From Myxococcales bacterium 68-20 (GTDB lineage Bacteria; Myxococcota_A; Polyangia; Polyangiales; Polyangiaceae): a stretch of 64,000 nt of DNA. Location of the stretch: contig MKVQ01000034.1 of assembly GCA_001899635.1 (NCBI GenBank), positions 18,283 to 82,282 on the forward strand, given 5' to 3'. A program made the translations under genes and the position numbers. Of the stretch, positions 7,925 to 20,564 are shown piece after piece; within the stretch, counting starts at the first letter, position 1, and every line of letters starts with the position of its first letter. Under the pieces are notes generated by a model. It was given only the letters and a program-made list of their open reading frames with translations, was not told where the DNA came from and did not search any database.

Positions 7925-10582
7925 TCACGGCGGAGGAGCGCAGAAGGTTCCGCCTTGGCCGCCCGCGGCCGGGATCGGAACGCTCGTGGTGTCGCCGTCG
8001 ATCGAAAGGAGGAACTGCACGAGCTGCTCGACCTTCGCGGCGCGCTCGTTCGGGTCTGCCTCGGTGAGGAGGTTCGGAGCGAGCGCCTGATAGTGCTCCT
8101 TGAACGTCGGGGAGAAGAGGCTCTCGAGCGTCGCGGCGCCGCCGGAGTGGAAGAAGGGCGCTCCGACCTGCACGCCGAGGAGCGACGGCGGGTTGAAGCC
8201 CCTGCCGTTCGTCTCGTTGCCCTGCCCCGCCGCCGTCATGTTCTGGCGGAGCTCCGCGGTCTTGCCCATCAGCGTGTCCGCCTTGGCGAAGGTACCGACC
8301 GGGCGGAGGATGCACTGGAGCTGATCGAGTGCGCCGACGTCGCCGTTCGCGAAGCGCATGAAGCGCTGATCGGTGGCCGGGAGGAGCGCCACGGGGAAGC
8401 CTGCCGGTGGCGCCCATGCCGTGGAGGCCAGCTTCTGGTTCGTCTGCGTCGACGGCTCGTAGAACTTCCGAGAGATGGTCCACTTGTCACCGCCGTGGCA
8501 CCCCTGGCAGCTGCCTTCGGCGAGGAAGATCTGACGGCCAAAGTTGACCTTCGCACCGTCGAGGTTCGAGGGGCTCCGCGGCGCGCGGATCTGCTGGATG
8601 TACGCCTTGATCTCCTCCCAGTCCGTCAGAACGTTCTTCTGCGCGAGGTTCAAGGGATTGCTGGTGTCGACGACGTGCTCGATCGAGCCCGCGAGGCCGG
8701 CTGCGCCGACGGCGGCCGGATCGATGCGGTCGGCGTTCGCCGGCGGCGTGCTCTTCGTGTGCACGATCGCACCTACGCCGCCGGAGATGCCGCGCGTGTT
8801 GCCCTCGAAGTCGGCGACCTCGTCGAAGATCGCCGTCCAGTTGAAGAGACGCTGATCCTTCGGGTCCTTCTTCGAGAAGCTACCCTCGAGGCTCGTCGAC
8901 TGGCGCGGGCCGCGCGCGAAGAACCACGTCACGTTGTCCGAGAGGCCATCCATGTGGCACGCCTGACAGCCGTTCCACCCCTGACCTTTCAGCGACCAAC
9001 GTCCCGTGGCGGTGTTGAAGAAACGCTTCCCCTTGCGAATCCTGTCCTCGGTCGAGTTCTCGCCCGGGAGCGCCGACGCGCGCACGACCACCGCGCTGTC
9101 GGAAGCGCCTCCCGCGATCGCCTGAGTATTGAAGTCGATCACGCTCACGTTGCGGCTGACATCGTTGGCGACGAACGCGAAGCGCTTGTGCGCATCCTGG
9201 TTCGGCGTCGCGATACCGATCGGGTTCTGCCCGCTCTTGTCCGCCGCGATCCCCGCGGGGTTCAGATTGATGAACGGCTGCGTTGGCGAGCTCACCTCGG
9301 TGATGGCGCTTGCCTGCGCGACGTCGTAGCGGACACGGAAGACGGAGTCTGCGCCGTTCGCGACGACGTAGCCGACCTGACCGCCGCGCACGAAGCCGAT
9401 GTCCGCGGGCACGGCAGGGTAACGTCGGCTGCCGTCATCGGCGACGTTGTTGGCGGTGAAGTGTTCGTCGAAGCGGGCGTGGAGCGACGCCGTCGCTCCC
9501 GTCGCCTCCTTGTCCGCCGAGAGGTCGATGACGCTCACCACGCCGTGGGTCGTCGTCTTCACGTTCGCGACGTTCGGCTGTCCCCCTTGCGGGACGACGA
9601 CGCCGACGGGCCCCTTCGGCGAGGCGCAGATGCTCGAGACGTAGGCGTACCTGTCCTGGATCGTGATCGACTGCAGCTGGTTCGGGTAGCAGCCGGCCTT
9701 ACCGCCGTTCGAGTCTGCGAAGCCCATGTCGGCGAGAGGTGCGAGGCGGATCGTGGAGACAGACTTGTCGGAGAGCTTCACCTTGTAGACGAGCCCGGCC
9801 TTCGCGACGTCGGCGTTGGCGCCGTTGTCGGCCTCGGCCTCGATGCGCTGCGCGAAGTACTCCGTCACGTAGATGCTCTCGTCGTCCTCGCTCCGGTCGC
9901 CGTTGTTGGTGATCGCGACCGAGCGGGGATGTGCAAGCGCAGGCCGGGCCTTGGCGTCCGGCCCGAGCAGACCGGTCGCGACCAGCGCGGTGTTGAGATC
10001 GATCGTCGAGCCCACCGTCATCGCCGCGGTGTCGACGCCGGTGAGCGTCCCATCCACCCAGTTCGCGACCCACGCACGCGTGCCGCCAGGCGTGAGCGCC
10101 ACGCCCGTCGGCTCCGAACCGACGGCAACCGAACCGGCGACGGCCGGGGTGGTCTTCAAGCCGCCGACCTTCACCAGCTTCTGGTCTTTGCGGAGGACCA
10201 CATAAGCGGAGTCGCCGTCCGGAGAGAGGACGACCTGCCAGGGCTCGCCGCCGACGGGCACCTCGGCCTTCTTCTCCAGCTTCGCGGGAGTGCCGTCATC
10301 GGGGTAGCTTGCCGAGAAGACGGAGATCGATCCGACGTCCCGATTGACCGCGACTACGGTCGAATCGTCGGCCGAGATCGCGATTGCCGATCCGCGGCTC
10401 GGACCTGGCGCGATGGTGAGCGGCCCGCCGGCTTGCTCTCCGCCGTCGGGGTCGTCGATCCCTGGCTTGGCGCCCGGGTTCGCCGGATCATCGCCACCGC
10501 AGCCGACGAGCTGCAGGAGGACGAGCGCGGTGGTGCCGGCAACGGCGGCGAGCGGCATGAAGTGCGAGCGGAGGCTTCGCAT
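7925..10582 (-). CDS. Di-heme cytochrome lipoprotein with beta-propeller domain
   Basis: About 885 aa. The signal peptide ends in a good lipobox (LVGC, Cys28), so it is a lipoprotein. Residues about 60-480 look like a YVTN/NHL-type propeller, with repeated segments such as LSPDGDSAYVVLRKD and LTPGGTRAWVANW. The C-terminal part holds two c-type heme motifs, CQACH near 538 and CQGCH near 691, as in MauG/CcpA-type di-heme proteins. Start at 10582 follows a GGGAGA site; the frame stays open to 10789 but that part lacks signal-peptide character. A periplasmic or surface redox enzyme is likely; the substrate is unknown. Confidence 0.82.
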   Translation of the reverse strand: MRSLRSHFMPLAAVAGTTALVLLQLVGCGGDDPANPGAKPGIDDPDGGEQAGGPLTIAPGPSRGSAIAISADDSTVVAVNRDVGSISVFSASYPDDGTPAKLEKKAEVPVGGEPWQVVLSPDGDSAYVVLRKDQKLVKVGGLKTTPAVAGSVAVGSEPTGVALTPGGTRAWVANWVDGTLTGVDTAAMTVGSTIDLNTALVATGLLGPDAKARPALAHPRSVAITNNGDRSEDDESIYVTEYFAQRIEAEADNGANADVAKAGLVYKVKLSDKSVSTIRLAPLADMGFADSNGGKAGCYPNQLQSITIQDRYAYVSSICASPKGPVGVVVPQGGQPNVANVKTTTHGVVSVIDLSADKEATGATASLHARFDEHFTANNVADDGSRRYPAVPADIGFVRGGQVGYVVANGADSVFRVRYDVAQASAITEVSSPTQPFINLNPAGIAADKSGQNPIGIATPNQDAHKRFAFVANDVSRNVSVIDFNTQAIAGGASDSAVVVRASALPGENSTEDRIRKGKRFFNTATGRWSLKGQGWNGCQACHMDGLSDNVTWFFARGPRQSTSLEGSFSKKDPKDQRLFNWTAIFDEVADFEGNTRGISGGVGAIVHTKSTPPANADRIDPAAVGAAGLAGSIEHVVDTSNPLNLAQKNVLTDWEEIKAYIQQIRAPRSPSNLDGAKVNFGRQIFLAEGSCQGCHGGDKWTISRKFYEPSTQTNQKLASTAWAPPAGFPVALLPATDQRFMRFANGDVGALDQLQCILRPVGTFAKADTLMGKTAELRQNMTAAGQGNETNGRGFNPPSLLGVQVGAPFFHSGGAATLESLFSPTFKEHYQALAPNLLTEADPNERAAKVEQLVQFLLSIDGDTTSVPIPAAGGQGGTFCAPPP

Positions 10583-11015
10583 GCAGATGTCTCCCAGTGT
10601 CCGGGCCGCGGTCCGTTCTCTCTGGTGAAGAGGAGGGGTCCTCGTCACGCACCGGCACCGACACGCGTGGCCCGGCGTGACGGAGAAGCGAGCAGCCCGA
10701 CTCTGCGTCTCTCGTCTGGGAAGACGCGAGACGCTGCCTGTCGGGCACCGATTCCGGTCGCAGCGACTCGCTCCCCGCCGCGCCCGCAAGAACTATGGGG
10801 CGCGCCTCCGCGACCCGGAACTAGTTCGTTCCGATGGGGGGCATAGCCGCCGCCCATGGCTCACTCCCCCCGCCACCCCGGCAATCACACCGCCAAGCTA
10901 ATCCCGACCTGTTGGAACCGCAGACACGCCCGCTCGCGCGACATCGCTCGAGAGCACGACCACGCGACACCAATCGAGTGGCCGCGAGCTCGACCAAGCA
11001 GCGCGTGGCGGAGCG
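10583..11015. other. Intergenic region upstream of the di-heme lipoprotein
   Basis: 433 nt with no gene I can support. It should contain the promoter of the downstream minus-strand lipoprotein. The only notable feature is a perfect 10-bp palindrome, GAACTAGTTC, at 10818-10827, which stands out against the GC-rich background. Confidence 0.35.
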
Positions 11016-11264
11016 TCACGACCCTCGACCGAGCCGCCACACCTCGCGCCCCTCGGCGTCGCGCTCGAGTCGCGCGAAACCACGCGAGACCATGGTATCG
11101 ACGAGCTCCTCGGCCTCCAGCATCGAGCATTCGAGGTGCGCGGCAACGATGTCTCGCAGCAGAGAGCGGCCGACGAGGGCTCCGGAGAGCGGGGCCTCCG
11201 TCGTCCCGTGCACGACATCGACGAGCTGCTCGAGGTCGACCGCTTCAACATCCAGCTTCGCCAT
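11016..11264 (-). CDS. Small protein of unknown function, winged-helix-like
   Basis: 82 aa starting MAKLDVEAVDLEQLVDVV. I do not recognise a family. The second half (SLLRDIVAAHL, then EAEELVDTMVSRGFARLERD, then a short strand pair ending EVWRLG) has the helix-helix-wing pattern of a small winged-helix domain, which is inference. A GGGAGCG site lies before the ATG at 11264; a longer frame to 11402 has Arg/Pro-rich, non-protein-like sequence and is rejected. It is divergent from the SDR gene. Confidence 0.55.
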   Translation of the reverse strand: MAKLDVEAVDLEQLVDVVHGTTEAPLSGALVGRSLLRDIVAAHLECSMLEAEELVDTMVSRGFARLERDAEGREVWRLGRGS

Positions 11265-11440
11265 GTTCGCTCCCGTGCTTGCGCTCCCGAGACGGCTGGG
11301 CAGCACGCAATCGCGGTGCCGTGCGCGCGGCCAGCGACGAGCCCCAAGCCCTTGCCGGCCAAAGTCGTGCGGGTGCGGGGTTTGCTCTGCGCCGGAGAGC
11401 ACCGGGCGTGCAGCGCGAGCAGAAGCGGAAGGACCGGGTC

Positions 11441-12454
11441 ATGGGCGAGGTGTTCGAGCGAAAGATCGTCGTCGTGACAGGCGCCTCCGCGGGGGTCGGG
11501 CGCGCGATCGTGCGCGCGTTCGCGGCAAGAGGCGCGCACGTCGGCCTCATCGCTCGCGGGATCGACGGGCTCGAAGCGGCGCGTCACGAGGTCGAATCGA
11601 TGGGAGGTCGCGCGCTCGTGCTTCCGCTCGACGTCGCCGACGCAAAGGCGGTCGACGACGCCGCCGAACGCGTCGAACGGGAGCTTGGCCCGATCGACAT
11701 CTGGGTGAACGACGCGATGGTCTCGGTCTTCGCGCCGATCGTCGACACCACCCCCGCCGAGTTCAAGCGTGTGACCGAGGTGACCTATCTCGGGTACGTG
11801 CACGGGACGCTCGCCGCCCTCCGGCGGATGCGCCCGCGCAACCGTGGAACGATCATCCAGATCGGCTCGGCGCTGGCTTACCGCTCGATCCCGCTGCAGG
11901 CGGCCTACTGCGCTGCCAAACACGCCGTGAAGGGCTTCTCGGAGTCGCTCCGCACGGAGCTGCTCCACGACGCGAGCAAGGTGAGGGTCACCCAGGTGCA
12001 TCTGCCTGCGGTGAATACGCCTCAGTTCACCTGGTCACGCGCGAAGCTCCCGCACGAGCCGCAGCCGGTGCCGCCCACCTTCCAACCGGAGGTCGTCGCC
12101 GACGCAGTGCTCTACGCCGCCACGCACGATCGGCGCGAGATCTGGGTCGGAGCTCCGACCGCCCTCGCGATCGTCGCCGAGAAAGTCGCTCCCGACGTCG
12201 CCGATCACTATCTGGCTTCCCACGGATACGAGAGCCAGCAGACCAAAAGGCCGCTCGACCCGCATCGGCCCGACAACCTCTTCGAGCCCGTACCAGGCGA
12301 CCACGGCGCACACGGACCGTTCGACGACCTCGCGAAGGATCGAAGCACCGAATGGTGGGCCGCCAAACACCGCTACGCGCTCCTGACCGGCGCCCTCGGG
12401 CTCATCATGCTCGTCTCCGGGCTTCGCCGCTGGGCGCGGGCAGGTGGGTGGTGA
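11441..12454 (+). CDS. SDR-family oxidoreductase with C-terminal membrane anchor
   Basis: 337 aa. A classical short-chain dehydrogenase: dinucleotide motif TGASAGVGR near residues 13-21, catalytic Ser in IGSALAYRS, and the YCAAK active-site pair. The last 30 residues add a hydrophobic helix (ALLTGALGLIMLVSGL), suggesting attachment to the membrane; a His/Asp-rich stretch precedes it. The start is ATG 11441, since the upstream extension is not protein-like. Its stop overlaps the start of the glucoamylase gene (GTGA), so the two are likely co-expressed. Substrate unknown. Confidence 0.85.
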   Translation: MGEVFERKIVVVTGASAGVGRAIVRAFAARGAHVGLIARGIDGLEAARHEVESMGGRALVLPLDVADAKAVDDAAERVERELGPIDIWVNDAMVSVFAPIVDTTPAEFKRVTEVTYLGYVHGTLAALRRMRPRNRGTIIQIGSALAYRSIPLQAAYCAAKHAVKGFSESLRTELLHDASKVRVTQVHLPAVNTPQFTWSRAKLPHEPQPVPPTFQPEVVADAVLYAATHDRREIWVGAPTALAIVAEKVAPDVADHYLASHGYESQQTKRPLDPHRPDNLFEPVPGDHGAHGPFDDLAKDRSTEWWAAKHRYALLTGALGLIMLVSGLRRWARAGGW

Positions 12455-14241
12455 ACATCGAGGACTACGCGGTCATCGGCGATACCCACTCGGTCGCGCT
12501 CGTCGGAAGGAACGGCTCGATCGACTGGCTCTGCCTGCCCCGCTTCGACTCCGGCGCCTGCTTCGCTGCGCTGCTCGGCGAGCCCGATCACGGACGATTC
12601 GCGCTCCACCCCGCGGCCGAAGCGCGAATCGAACGGCGCTATCAGGGCGAGTCGCTCGTCCTCGAGACCGTCTTCCACACGCACGAGGGGTCGGTACGGC
12701 TCGTGGACGCGATGCCGGTCCGTGGCACGCATCCCAACGTGGTGCGCATCGTCGAAGGCGTCTCCGGCGCGGTCGAGATGCGCCTCGAGCTCGTGATTCG
12801 CTTCGACTACGGCAGTGTCGTGCCCTGGGTCCGCAAGCTCGACGGTCGCCTCCTCGCGATCGGCGGTCCGGATGCGCTCGTCCTGTCGACGCCGGTCGAG
12901 ACTCGCGGTGCCGGGATGACGACGGTGGCCACGTTCACCGTCCGCGCCGGCGATCGCGTCCCCTTCGTGCTCACGTGGCATCCGTCCCACGAACCGTCGC
13001 CTCGCAGCGTCGAGGCGCCACGGGCGATCGACGAGACGAAGAGCTGGTGGCGCGCGTGGGTGGCCCGCCATCGACCGCCCTCGCTGTACCGTGGGCCCGT
13101 CACCCGCTCGCTCCTCACGCTGAAGGCGCTGACGTACGCCCCCACCGGCGGGATCGTCGCCGCAGGCACGACCTCGCTCCCGGAGACGATCGGCGGACGG
13201 CGCAACTGGGACTACCGCTACTGCTGGCTCCGTGACGCGACCTTCACCCTCTACGCCCTGATGCATGCAGGTTACACCGAAGAAGCGAAGGCCTGGCGCG
13301 ACTGGCTGCTTCGCGCGGTAGCGGGCGATCCGAGCAAGCTCCAGACGGTCTACGGGCCCGCCGGCGAGCGGCGGCTCGAGGAGCTGCCCCTCGAGTGGCT
13401 ACCCGGCTACGAGGGCTCGCGTCCGGTCCGAGTCGGGAACCGCGCCTCCCGTCAGCTCCAGCTCGACGTCTACGGCGAGGTGCTCGACGCGCTCCACCAG
13501 AGCCGACGGATGGGCCTGCGGAGCGATCGCACAGCATGGGCCGTGCAGCGCGCCATCGGGGACTGGCTCGAGTCACGATGGCAAGAGCCCGACCACGGGC
13601 TCTGGGAGGTGCGCAACCCACGCCTCCAGTTCGTCCACTCGAAGGTGATGGCCTGGGTCGGGCTCGACCGCCTCGTGAAGGCCGTGGAGCAGCAAGGCCT
13701 CGACGGGCCTGTCGATCGCTGGCGCCGCGTCCGCGCCGAGATCCACGAGCAGATCTGCCGCCACGGCTTCGATGCGTCCCTCGGCAGCTTCACGCAGAGC
13801 TACGGCTCGAAGGTGCTCGATGCGAGCCTCCTGCTCATGCCGGTGCTCGGGTTCCTGCCGCCAGAGGATCCACGGATCCGCGGGACCATCACCGCCATCG
13901 AGCGGAACCTCGTTCGCGACGGATTCGTGCTCCGTTACACGACGAGCGACGACGAGAACGTCGACGGCATCCGCGGCCGCGAGGGCGCGTTCATCGCGTG
14001 CTCGTTCTGGCTCGTCGATGCGCTCGCTCTCACGGGACGCCGAGACGAGGCTCGCACGATGTTCGAGCGCGCACTCTCGGTGGCCAACGACGTCGGGCTG
14101 CTGTCGGAGGAGTACGATCTCGAACGCCGGCGCCTCGTCGGCAACTTCCCGCAGGCCTTCTCGCACGTCGCCGTCATCAACTCCGCGCGCTCGCTCAGCC
14201 ACCACGCCGAGGGCGCAGCGCCGCATCGAAGCACCACCTGA
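12451..14241 (+). CDS. Glycoside hydrolase family 15 glucoamylase-like protein
   Basis: 596 aa, the usual size for bacterial GH15 proteins. The N-terminal beta-sandwich begins IEDYAVIGDTHSVALV and continues NGSIDWLCLPRFDS. The catalytic alpha/alpha barrel contains NWDYRYCWLRDATFTL and LLSEEYD, which carries the likely second acidic residue. The family includes glucoamylases, glucodextranases and trehalases, so substrate specificity is open. No signal peptide, so cytoplasmic. It starts at GTG 12451, overlapping the SDR stop by four bases; a huge upstream in-frame extension is only a shadow of the SDR gene. Confidence 0.88.
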   Translation: MNIEDYAVIGDTHSVALVGRNGSIDWLCLPRFDSGACFAALLGEPDHGRFALHPAAEARIERRYQGESLVLETVFHTHEGSVRLVDAMPVRGTHPNVVRIVEGVSGAVEMRLELVIRFDYGSVVPWVRKLDGRLLAIGGPDALVLSTPVETRGAGMTTVATFTVRAGDRVPFVLTWHPSHEPSPRSVEAPRAIDETKSWWRAWVARHRPPSLYRGPVTRSLLTLKALTYAPTGGIVAAGTTSLPETIGGRRNWDYRYCWLRDATFTLYALMHAGYTEEAKAWRDWLLRAVAGDPSKLQTVYGPAGERRLEELPLEWLPGYEGSRPVRVGNRASRQLQLDVYGEVLDALHQSRRMGLRSDRTAWAVQRAIGDWLESRWQEPDHGLWEVRNPRLQFVHSKVMAWVGLDRLVKAVEQQGLDGPVDRWRRVRAEIHEQICRHGFDASLGSFTQSYGSKVLDASLLLMPVLGFLPPEDPRIRGTITAIERNLVRDGFVLRYTTSDDENVDGIRGREGAFIACSFWLVDALALTGRRDEARTMFERALSVANDVGLLSEEYDLERRRLVGNFPQAFSHVAVINSARSLSHHAEGAAPHRSTT

Positions 14242-14437
14242 GCGTCCGCGCTGCCGCTCGGCGCAGGAGCGGCAGCGATCACGGAGCACGGGCATGCGGT
14301 CCCGAAAGGCTGCCATCGAGGCGCGTCCTCGCTAGCCGCATGTGCGCTCGCGCTCGCTCGCTCCAAGTCGCTACACCAGAGCGCGACCCACATCAGCACG
14401 AGCCTCGTCGATCCGTGCGCGCAACGTGGCCCGGCGG

Positions 14438-15112
14438 ATGCACCGCGCCGCGCACTTTCGCGTGAACCTCTTCCCTGCGTACGCCAACCAGGTCTACTGG
14501 GTCGCGATCGGCGCCGTCGCCGCTGCGATCGTGGTCACGCCCGTGGCGTTGATCGTGTGGGCCCGCATGCCGTACGCGACGGGACAGGGCGAGCCTCCGG
14601 AGCAGCCGATCAAGTTCGATCATCGTCATCACGTCCGCGATGACGGCATCTCCTGCGAGTACTGCCACGGCGGCGCCGAGCGCTCCCCGTTCGCCGGGAT
14701 CCCCGCCACCTCCGTGTGCGTGAACTGTCACTCGCAGGTGTGGACCGCGAGCCCCGAGCTCGCCGAGGTTCGCCGGAGCTACTTCGCGAACGAGCCAATC
14801 CGCTGGCGACGCGTCAATGCGCTGCCCGACTTCGTGTTCTTCAATCACTCGGCCCACGTGACGAAGGGCGTGGGCTGCGTCTCCTGTCACGGACGGGTCG
14901 ACACGATGGGCCAAGTCTACCAAGCCATGCCGCTGACCATGCGCTGGTGCCTCGAGTGCCATCGCGAACCCGAGAAGCACCTCCGGCCGCTCGACAAGAT
15001 CACGGACATGGAGTGGACACCGGATCCCGCACGAGCGAAGGAGCTCGGACGCGAGCTCCGTACGACCCTCGGAGTTCGCTCCGTCGTCGAGTGCTCGGGG
15101 TGTCACCGGTGA
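14438..15112 (+). CDS. actA: ActA, pentaheme cytochrome c of alternative complex III
   Basis: 224 aa. One N-terminal membrane helix (about 19-43) anchors a periplasmic domain with five CxxCH sites: CEYCH, CVNCH, CVSCH, CLECH and CSGCH. This matches ActA, which receives electrons from the iron-sulfur subunit. First gene of the eleven-gene respiratory operon. I chose ATG 14438 because translation before it is Arg/Ser-rich and not protein-like. The next gene starts within 6 nt. Confidence 0.9.
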   Translation: MHRAAHFRVNLFPAYANQVYWVAIGAVAAAIVVTPVALIVWARMPYATGQGEPPEQPIKFDHRHHVRDDGISCEYCHGGAERSPFAGIPATSVCVNCHSQVWTASPELAEVRRSYFANEPIRWRRVNALPDFVFFNHSAHVTKGVGCVSCHGRVDTMGQVYQAMPLTMRWCLECHREPEKHLRPLDKITDMEWTPDPARAKELGRELRTTLGVRSVVECSGCHR

Positions 15113-15117
15113 GCGCC

Positions 15118-18029
<2,912 letters not shown>

Positions 18030-18033
<4 letters not shown>

Positions 18034-19439
18034 GCGCGGCGACGTCCAACGCTCCGCGCGTCCGCGACGACGCCGATCACGAGCCTCCGGTGCTCGAGCA
18101 TGCGGGCTCGCTTGCGGATCTCACCGACGAGCTGCTCGACAAGGTCGTCCGACCTCCGCGATGGATGGGCCCCGCCCTGCTCGTCACGTTCCTCGGCACG
18201 CTCATGCTGTTCGCCGCGATCGCTTACACGGTCACGACGGGGATCGGCGTCTGGGGGAACAACATCCCGGTCGCGTGGGCGTTCGGGATCACGAACTTCG
18301 TCTGGTGGATCGGGATCGGTCACGCCGGCACGTTCATCTCCGCCTTCCTCCTCCTCCTCGAGCAGCGGTGGCGGGCGTCGATCAACCGGTTCGCCGAGGC
18401 GATGACGCTGTTCGCGGTCATGCAGGCAGCGCTCTTCCCGCTCCTGCACCTCGGGAGGCCGTGGTTCTTCTACTGGCTCATCCCCTACCCGAGCACGATG
18501 AAGATCTGGCCGCAGTTCCGGAGCGCGCTCACCTGGGACGTCGCCGCGGTGATGACCTACTTCACGGTCTCGCTGCTCTTCTGGTACCTCGGGCTCGTCC
18601 CCGATCTCGCGGTCATGCGCGATCGTGCTCCCGGGCTCCTGCGCCGGCGCGTCTACGCCCTCTTCGCGCTCGGCTGGAAGGGCTCGGTGCACGACTGGCA
18701 TCGCTGGCGCATCGGCTACGGCTTGCTCGGCGGAATCGCCACGCCGCTCGTCGTCTCGGTGCACAGCATCGTTTCGAGCGACTTCGCGATCGCGAACCTC
18801 CCCGGCTGGCACTCGCTCATCTTCCCGCCGTACTTCGTCGCGGGCGCGATCTACTCCGGCTTCGCGATGGTCCTCACCCTGATGATCCCCGCGCGCCGGC
18901 TGTACCGGATCGAGCACATCATCACCACGCGTCACCTCGACAGCATGGCGAAGATGCTGCTCGTGACCGGCTGGATCGTCCTCTACAGCTACGCGGTCGA
19001 GGCGTGGTCCGCCTGGTACTCGGGCGATCGGTACGAGGCCTACACCAACCTCGTGATGCGCCCGTTCGGCCCGTACGCGCTCGTGTACTGGGTCGTCATC
19101 ACGTGCAACTGCGTGACCCCGCAGCTGTTCTGGTGGAGGCGCGCGAGGCGAAGCGCGCTCGCGCTGTGGGTCGCCTCGCTCTTCATCCAGGTCGGCATGT
19201 GGGCCGAGCGCTTCATGCTCATCGTCACCTCGCAAAGCCGTGACTTCCTCCCGTCATCCTGGGGCCTCTATCGACCGACGAGCGTCGACGTGGCGCTCCT
19301 GTCCGGGACGGTCTTCTTCTTTCTCTTCCTGTTCCTGCTCTTCCTCCGCTTCGTGCCGTTCATCCCCATCGCCGAGGTCAAGGAGCTGAAGCACGGCCTC
19401 GAGCGAGAGCGAGAGCCCGAGGAGCAGGTCCATGCGTGA
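18030..19439 (+). CDS. actC: ActC, NrfD-like quinol-oxidising membrane subunit
   Basis: 469 aa, with about ten hydrophobic helices. It has the NrfD-like features of ActC, including [18 protein letters not shown] and [20 protein letters not shown]. It is expected to hold a quinol site facing the periplasm. The start overlaps the actB stop as ATGA (18030-18033), and the end overlaps actD by 8 nt. The N-terminal 45 residues are polar and cytoplasmic. Confidence 0.92.
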
Positions 19440-19986
19440 GGTCGTCGTGGCCGAGCTCGACTCGCCCGAACGCGTCGTCCAGGCCGCACGCTCGGTCCGC
19501 GCGCTCGGGTACAGACGCGTCGAGGCGTTCGTCCCTTTCCCGATCCCCGAGCTCGATGCCGTGCTCGGTATCCGACGCACGAGGCTCCCCTACCTCGTCT
19601 TGCTCGCGGGCTTCGCCGGCGCGGCCCTGGCGCTCCTCATCCAGTGGTGGACGAACGCCATCGACTACCCGATCAACGTGGGCGCTCGCCCGCTCAACTC
19701 GCTCCCGACCGACATGCTGATCGTCTTCGAGTCGACGGTGCTGCTCTCGGCGGGGATGGCGTTCGCGACGGTGCTCCTCGGGTCGAGGCTGCCGCGCCTT
19801 CACGATCCGATCTTCGACCTACCCGGCTTCGAGCGGACGAGCCTCGATCGATATTGGATCGTGATCGGTGACGCCTACGACACGGACAGCACCGTCCTCG
19901 ACGAGGCGCTCGGCCTCCTCGACGGAGAGCTCGCGCGTCTCGGTGCCGTGGTCACCCGCGCCCGCATCGGCGAGCAGGCACCATGA
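19432..19986 (+). CDS. actD: ActD, DUF3341 membrane subunit of alternative complex III
   Basis: 184 aa with two membrane helices (about 54-75 and 100-124) between soluble ends, typical of DUF3341/ActD. The central segment, [19 protein letters not shown], is characteristic of the family. No cofactor ligand is expected. The gene overlaps actC by 8 nt and actE by 4 nt (ATGA), so it is translated as part of the complex. Confidence 0.9.
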   Translation: MREVVVAELDSPERVVQAARSVRALGYRRVEAFVPFPIPELDAVLGIRRTRLPYLVLLAGFAGAALALLIQWWTNAIDYPINVGARPLNSLPTDMLIVFESTVLLSAGMAFATVLLGSRLPRLHDPIFDLPGFERTSLDRYWIVIGDAYDTDSTVLDEALGLLDGELARLGAVVTRARIGEQAP

Positions 19987-20564
19987 GACGCCACTCGCCT
20001 CTCGGTCTTCTCGCGCTCCTCGCGTCGTTCGCGGTGCTCGACTGCGACAACCGGCAGGCGTGGCAGGAGCCGGATCCGACGTGGGCGCGGATGCTGTCGC
20101 AGCGTCGCGCCGATCCGTACGAAGCGACGAGCGCGTTCCCCGACGGCAAGGTCATGCGCGCTCCGCCTGCCGGTGCAGTACCGGTCGACGACGACACCGA
20201 TGCCCCACCGCCGCCAGTCACGCGAGAGCTCTTGCTCCTCGGGCAGAAGCGCTTCCGCGCGACCTGCTCGGTCTGCCACGGCCTGCGCGCCGACGGCGAT
20301 AGCGTCGTCGCGACGAAGATGGAGCTCCGGCGGCCTCCTTCGCTGCTCGATCCCGACAACCTCGCTCGCTCGCGCGAGGAACTCTTCGTCTACGCGACGA
20401 AGGGCTACGGGCTCATGCCGGCCTACGAGGACATGCTCGACCGGAACGAGCGCTGGGCGGTCGTCTCATGGGTGCAGACGCTCCAGTTGAGCCAGCGCGC
20501 ACGCGTCGCCGAGCTCCCGCCCGAGCTTCGTGAGCGCCTGGAAAAGGAGGCAGAGCCGCAATGA
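19983..20564 (+). CDS. actE: ActE, mono-heme cytochrome c lipoprotein
   Basis: 193 aa. The signal peptide ends at a lipobox-like Cys (AVLDC, Cys21), followed by a polar linker and a cytochrome c domain with one heme site, CSVCH, near residue 94, and a likely Met axial ligand in YGLMPAYEDML. It fits ActE, the membrane-tethered mono-heme subunit. Joined to its neighbours by ATGA overlaps on both sides. Confidence 0.9.
   Translation: MRRHSPLGLLALLASFAVLDCDNRQAWQEPDPTWARMLSQRRADPYEATSAFPDGKVMRAPPAGAVPVDDDTDAPPPPVTRELLLLGQKRFRATCSVCHGLRADGDSVVATKMELRRPPSLLDPDNLARSREELFVYATKGYGLMPAYEDMLDRNERWAVVSWVQTLQLSQRARVAELPPELRERLEKEAEPQ

Noticed and set aside
7877..10846. Long plus-strand open frame (989 codons) opposite the di-heme lipoprotein
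   Set aside because: No domain or signal; composition is typical antisense shadow, while the minus strand has heme motifs and a lipobox.
10834..12450. Apparent N-terminal extension of the GH15 protein
   Set aside because: It lies over the SDR gene in another frame and is Arg-rich; GH15 homology begins at 12451 with a GTGA overlap.
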